Positions 12,857 to 14,309 of a DNA stretch of 14,309 nt are shown one piece after another. The notes beneath the pieces are model-generated. The model searched no databases and had not been told where the DNA came from. It saw only the letters and a list, made by a program, of their open reading frames with translations. Within the stretch, counting starts at the first letter, position 1. Every line of letters starts with the position of its first letter. The DNA comes from UMGS1124 sp964417835. GTDB taxonomy: Bacteria; Bacillota_I; Bacilli_A; RF39; UBA660. The translations under genes were made by a program, and so were the position numbers. The stretch lies in NCBI GenBank assembly GCA_964417835.1, contig CAYQJD010000026.1, positions 1 to 14,309 on the forward strand, given 5' to 3'.

Positions 12857-13256
12857 TTGCTCTTTTAAAGATAAGGAAATTATCTTAAGATTAGGTACAT
12901 TATTAAATAAAAAATTTAGTGATATAGAAAATATTGATAATTTAATAAATGAAAGAAAAATAATAGGCTATTATGAAGATGATATATTAATAGGAATGAT
13001 TATATTTAATCAATTATATGAAATTTTAGATATATTATATGTTATTGTTGATCCTATTTATAGAAATAAAGGTATTGCCACTAAGTTAGTAGATTATTTA
13101 ATTAATAACAAAAAGTTTGATAAAGTTATGTTAGAAGTTAGAACAGATAATGTTAATGCAATAAAATTATATAAAAAATTTGATTTTAAAATTATAAATA
13201 TAAGAAAACAATATTATGGAAACATAGATGCTTATGTTATGGAGATGATAAAGTGA
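12846..13256 (+). CDS. rimI: Ribosomal-protein-S18 alanine N-acetyltransferase RimI-like (GNAT)
   Basis: This 136-residue GNAT-fold acetyltransferase has the acetyl-CoA loop RNKGIA (73-78) after the strand ILYVIVDP (63-70), then LEVRTDN (96-102), in which RimI proteins carry the E and R of LEVR, and the C-terminal NAIKLYKKFDF (104-114). The position between tsaB and tsaD is the standard RimI location. It starts at GTG 12846, supported by AGAGG six bases upstream, and overlaps tsaB by 11 bases. Its own stop overlaps the tsaD start as GTGA. Other protein N-acetyltransferase targets cannot be excluded from sequence alone. Confidence 0.88.
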   Translation: MINNCSFKDKEIILRLGTLLNKKFSDIENIDNLINERKIIGYYEDDILIGMIIFNQLYEILDILYVIVDPIYRNKGIATKLVDYLINNKKFDKVMLEVRTDNVNAIKLYKKFDFKIINIRKQYYGNIDAYVMEMIK

Positions 13257-14260
13257 AAGATATATATATATTAGGTGTTGAAAGTAGTTGTGATGAAACA
13301 AGTATTTCTATAGTGAAAAATGGGCATATAGAAATCGCCACCACAACATCTACTCAAATGAATACACATGCGCTATATGGCGGAGTTGTTCCTGAAATAG
13401 CTAGCAGAATGCATACTGAAAATATAACATTAGTTTTAGAAGATATTTTAAATAAATCTAAAATGAAAATAGAGGATATAGATGCTATAGCAGTAACTTA
13501 TGCTCCTGGTTTGTTAGGAAGTTTATTGGTAGGAATAGAATTTGCTAAAACTCTTTCGTTTGTTTATAATAAGCCACTTATAAAAGTACATCATATTAGT
13601 GGACATATATATGCAAATAATCTAGTTAAAAAAATAGAGTTTCCTACACTTGCATTAGTTGTAAGTGGCGGTCACACTGAACTTGTTCTTATGAAAAAAG
13701 ATTACGATTTTGAAGTACTGGGTACGACACTTGATGATGCTGTTGGAGAGTGTTTTGATAAAGTAGCTAGGGTACTAGGTTTAAAATATCCAGGTGGTCC
13801 AAATGTTGAAAAGTTGGCATTAAAAGGCAAAAATACTTATAATTTACCAATTCCAATGAATAATGATGAACTTAATTTTTCGTTTAGTGGTTTAAAAAGC
13901 GCAGTAATTAATTTAGTACATAATGAAACGCAACGAGGAAATGAAATAAATCAGGAAGATTTAGCCTGTTCATTTCAAACTGTAGCGATTGACCAATTAA
14001 TAAGAAAAACAAAACTTGCGATTGAAAAAACAAAAATAAAAAGATTAATAGTTGCAGGTGGAGTAAGTGCAAATGCTTATCTTAGAAAAGAGTTAGAAAA
14101 ATTGTGTTTTAATTTAAATGTTGATTTGTCAATACCTGAATTAAAGTATTGTACAGATAATGCTACTATGATTGCATGCGCTGCTTATCCATTATATTTG
14201 AGTCGTGACTTTGCAGATTTATCTTTAAATGGTAAGAGTCAGGAATATTTTTTTCGTTAA
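13253..14260 (+). CDS. tsaD: tRNA N6-adenosine threonylcarbamoyltransferase TsaD
   Basis: TsaD is the catalytic subunit that transfers the threonylcarbamoyl group from its AMP adduct to A37 of tRNA, an essential step in t6A synthesis. The 335-residue protein is full length with all family motifs: GVESSCDETSISIV (8-21), HALYGGVVPEIASRMH (39-54), HHISGH (113-118) giving metal ligands H114 and H118, VSGGHTEL (137-144), TLDDAVGECFDKVARVLGL (159-177), YPGGP (179-183), FSFSGLKSA (209-217), GGVSANAYLR (269-278) and CTDNATMIA (300-308) with D302 as third metal ligand. Translation starts at GTG 13253, overlapping the rimI stop by four bases, with GGAG eight bases before it. Base composition is less extremely AT than in the ABC cassette, as expected for a conserved gene. 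Confidence 0.97.
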   Translation: MKDIYILGVESSCDETSISIVKNGHIEIATTTSTQMNTHALYGGVVPEIASRMHTENITLVLEDILNKSKMKIEDIDAIAVTYAPGLLGSLLVGIEFAKTLSFVYNKPLIKVHHISGHIYANNLVKKIEFPTLALVVSGGHTELVLMKKDYDFEVLGTTLDDAVGECFDKVARVLGLKYPGGPNVEKLALKGKNTYNLPIPMNNDELNFSFSGLKSAVINLVHNETQRGNEINQEDLACSFQTVAIDQLIRKTKLAIEKTKIKRLIVAGGVSANAYLRKELEKLCFNLNVDLSIPELKYCTDNATMIACAAYPLYLSRDFADLSLNGKSQEYFFR

Positions 14261-14270
14261 ATTTTAAGTA

Positions 14271-14289
14271 AAGTGCACAATTAAGTGCA
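14271..14289. repeat. Short repeat after tsaD at the window edge
   Basis: AAGTGCA occurs twice, 12 bases apart, and TGCAC/GTGCA could pair as a 5-bp stem. There is no T run in view, so it is not a convincing terminator. It may belong to the regulatory region of the next gene. Confidence 0.3.
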
Positions 14290-14309
14290 TTACGACCCAA
14301 AATGTGTAT

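Noticed and set aside
1..14309. CRISPR array, tRNA or rRNA genes, Mycoplasma code
   Set aside because: No regularly spaced repeats, cloverleaf or rRNA-like GC-rich conserved segments were seen. Reading frames of conserved proteins are intact with TGG for tryptophan, and TGA ends rimI.

Overview
The window is very AT-rich bacterial DNA in the standard code: tryptophan is TGG throughout and TGA is used as a stop. The gene set points to an anaerobic low-GC Bacillota relative, of the clostridial, erysipelotrichal or RF39-like gut type. The evidence is a RelQ-type small alarmone synthetase, a Gram-positive undecaprenol kinase (DgkA), an oxygen-sensitive acyl-CoA dehydratase-activase (archerase) locus, Shine-Dalgarno sites of the AGGAGG type, U-tract terminators and a tsaB-rimI-tsaD cluster. 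The exact lineage is inference.

Layout. (1) Positions 1-2312 are a plus-strand run: the end of a thioredoxin-fold protein, a membrane zinc metallopeptidase, RelQ and a multi-pass membrane protein, closed by terminator hairpins. (2) Positions 2313-4494 are a small integrase island: a complete Tn916-type tyrosine recombinase on the minus strand inside about 1 kb of non-coding DNA. A 30-bp palindromic repeat lies on both sides of it in exact inverted orientation. Tandem TAGTCA repeats lie at both ends of the gene. Back-to-back promoters lie upstream, and a strong plus-strand terminator closes the island. (3) dgkA (plus) abuts a three-gene minus-strand operon (7781 to 4849). The operon encodes two paralogous 2-hydroxyacyl-CoA-dehydratase-like proteins and their ATP-dependent [4Fe-4S] activase. 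(4) mscL stands alone with its own promoter and terminator. (5) Positions 8660-12224 are a transport cassette: a small secreted CxxC protein of unknown family, a membrane protein, an ABC ATPase of the bacteriocin-immunity type and two further permease-like proteins. It has an elaborate 5' leader and a hairpin that directly abuts the second gene's ribosome-binding site. (6) Positions 12245-14260 are the overlapping tsaB-rimI-tsaD operon for the universal tRNA modification t6A.

The housekeeping parts (relQ, dgkA, mscL, tsaB/rimI/tsaD) are conventional. The parts that deserve attention are the integrase with its own inverted palindromic repeats and an adjacent outward-facing promoter (a possible self-inverting switch), the possible structured RNA or small-peptide region at 3991-4389, the unassigned archerase trio, and the secreted-protein/ABC cassette, which looks like an undescribed bacteriocin-like export or immunity unit. 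Functions for these last items are inferences from motifs and context.
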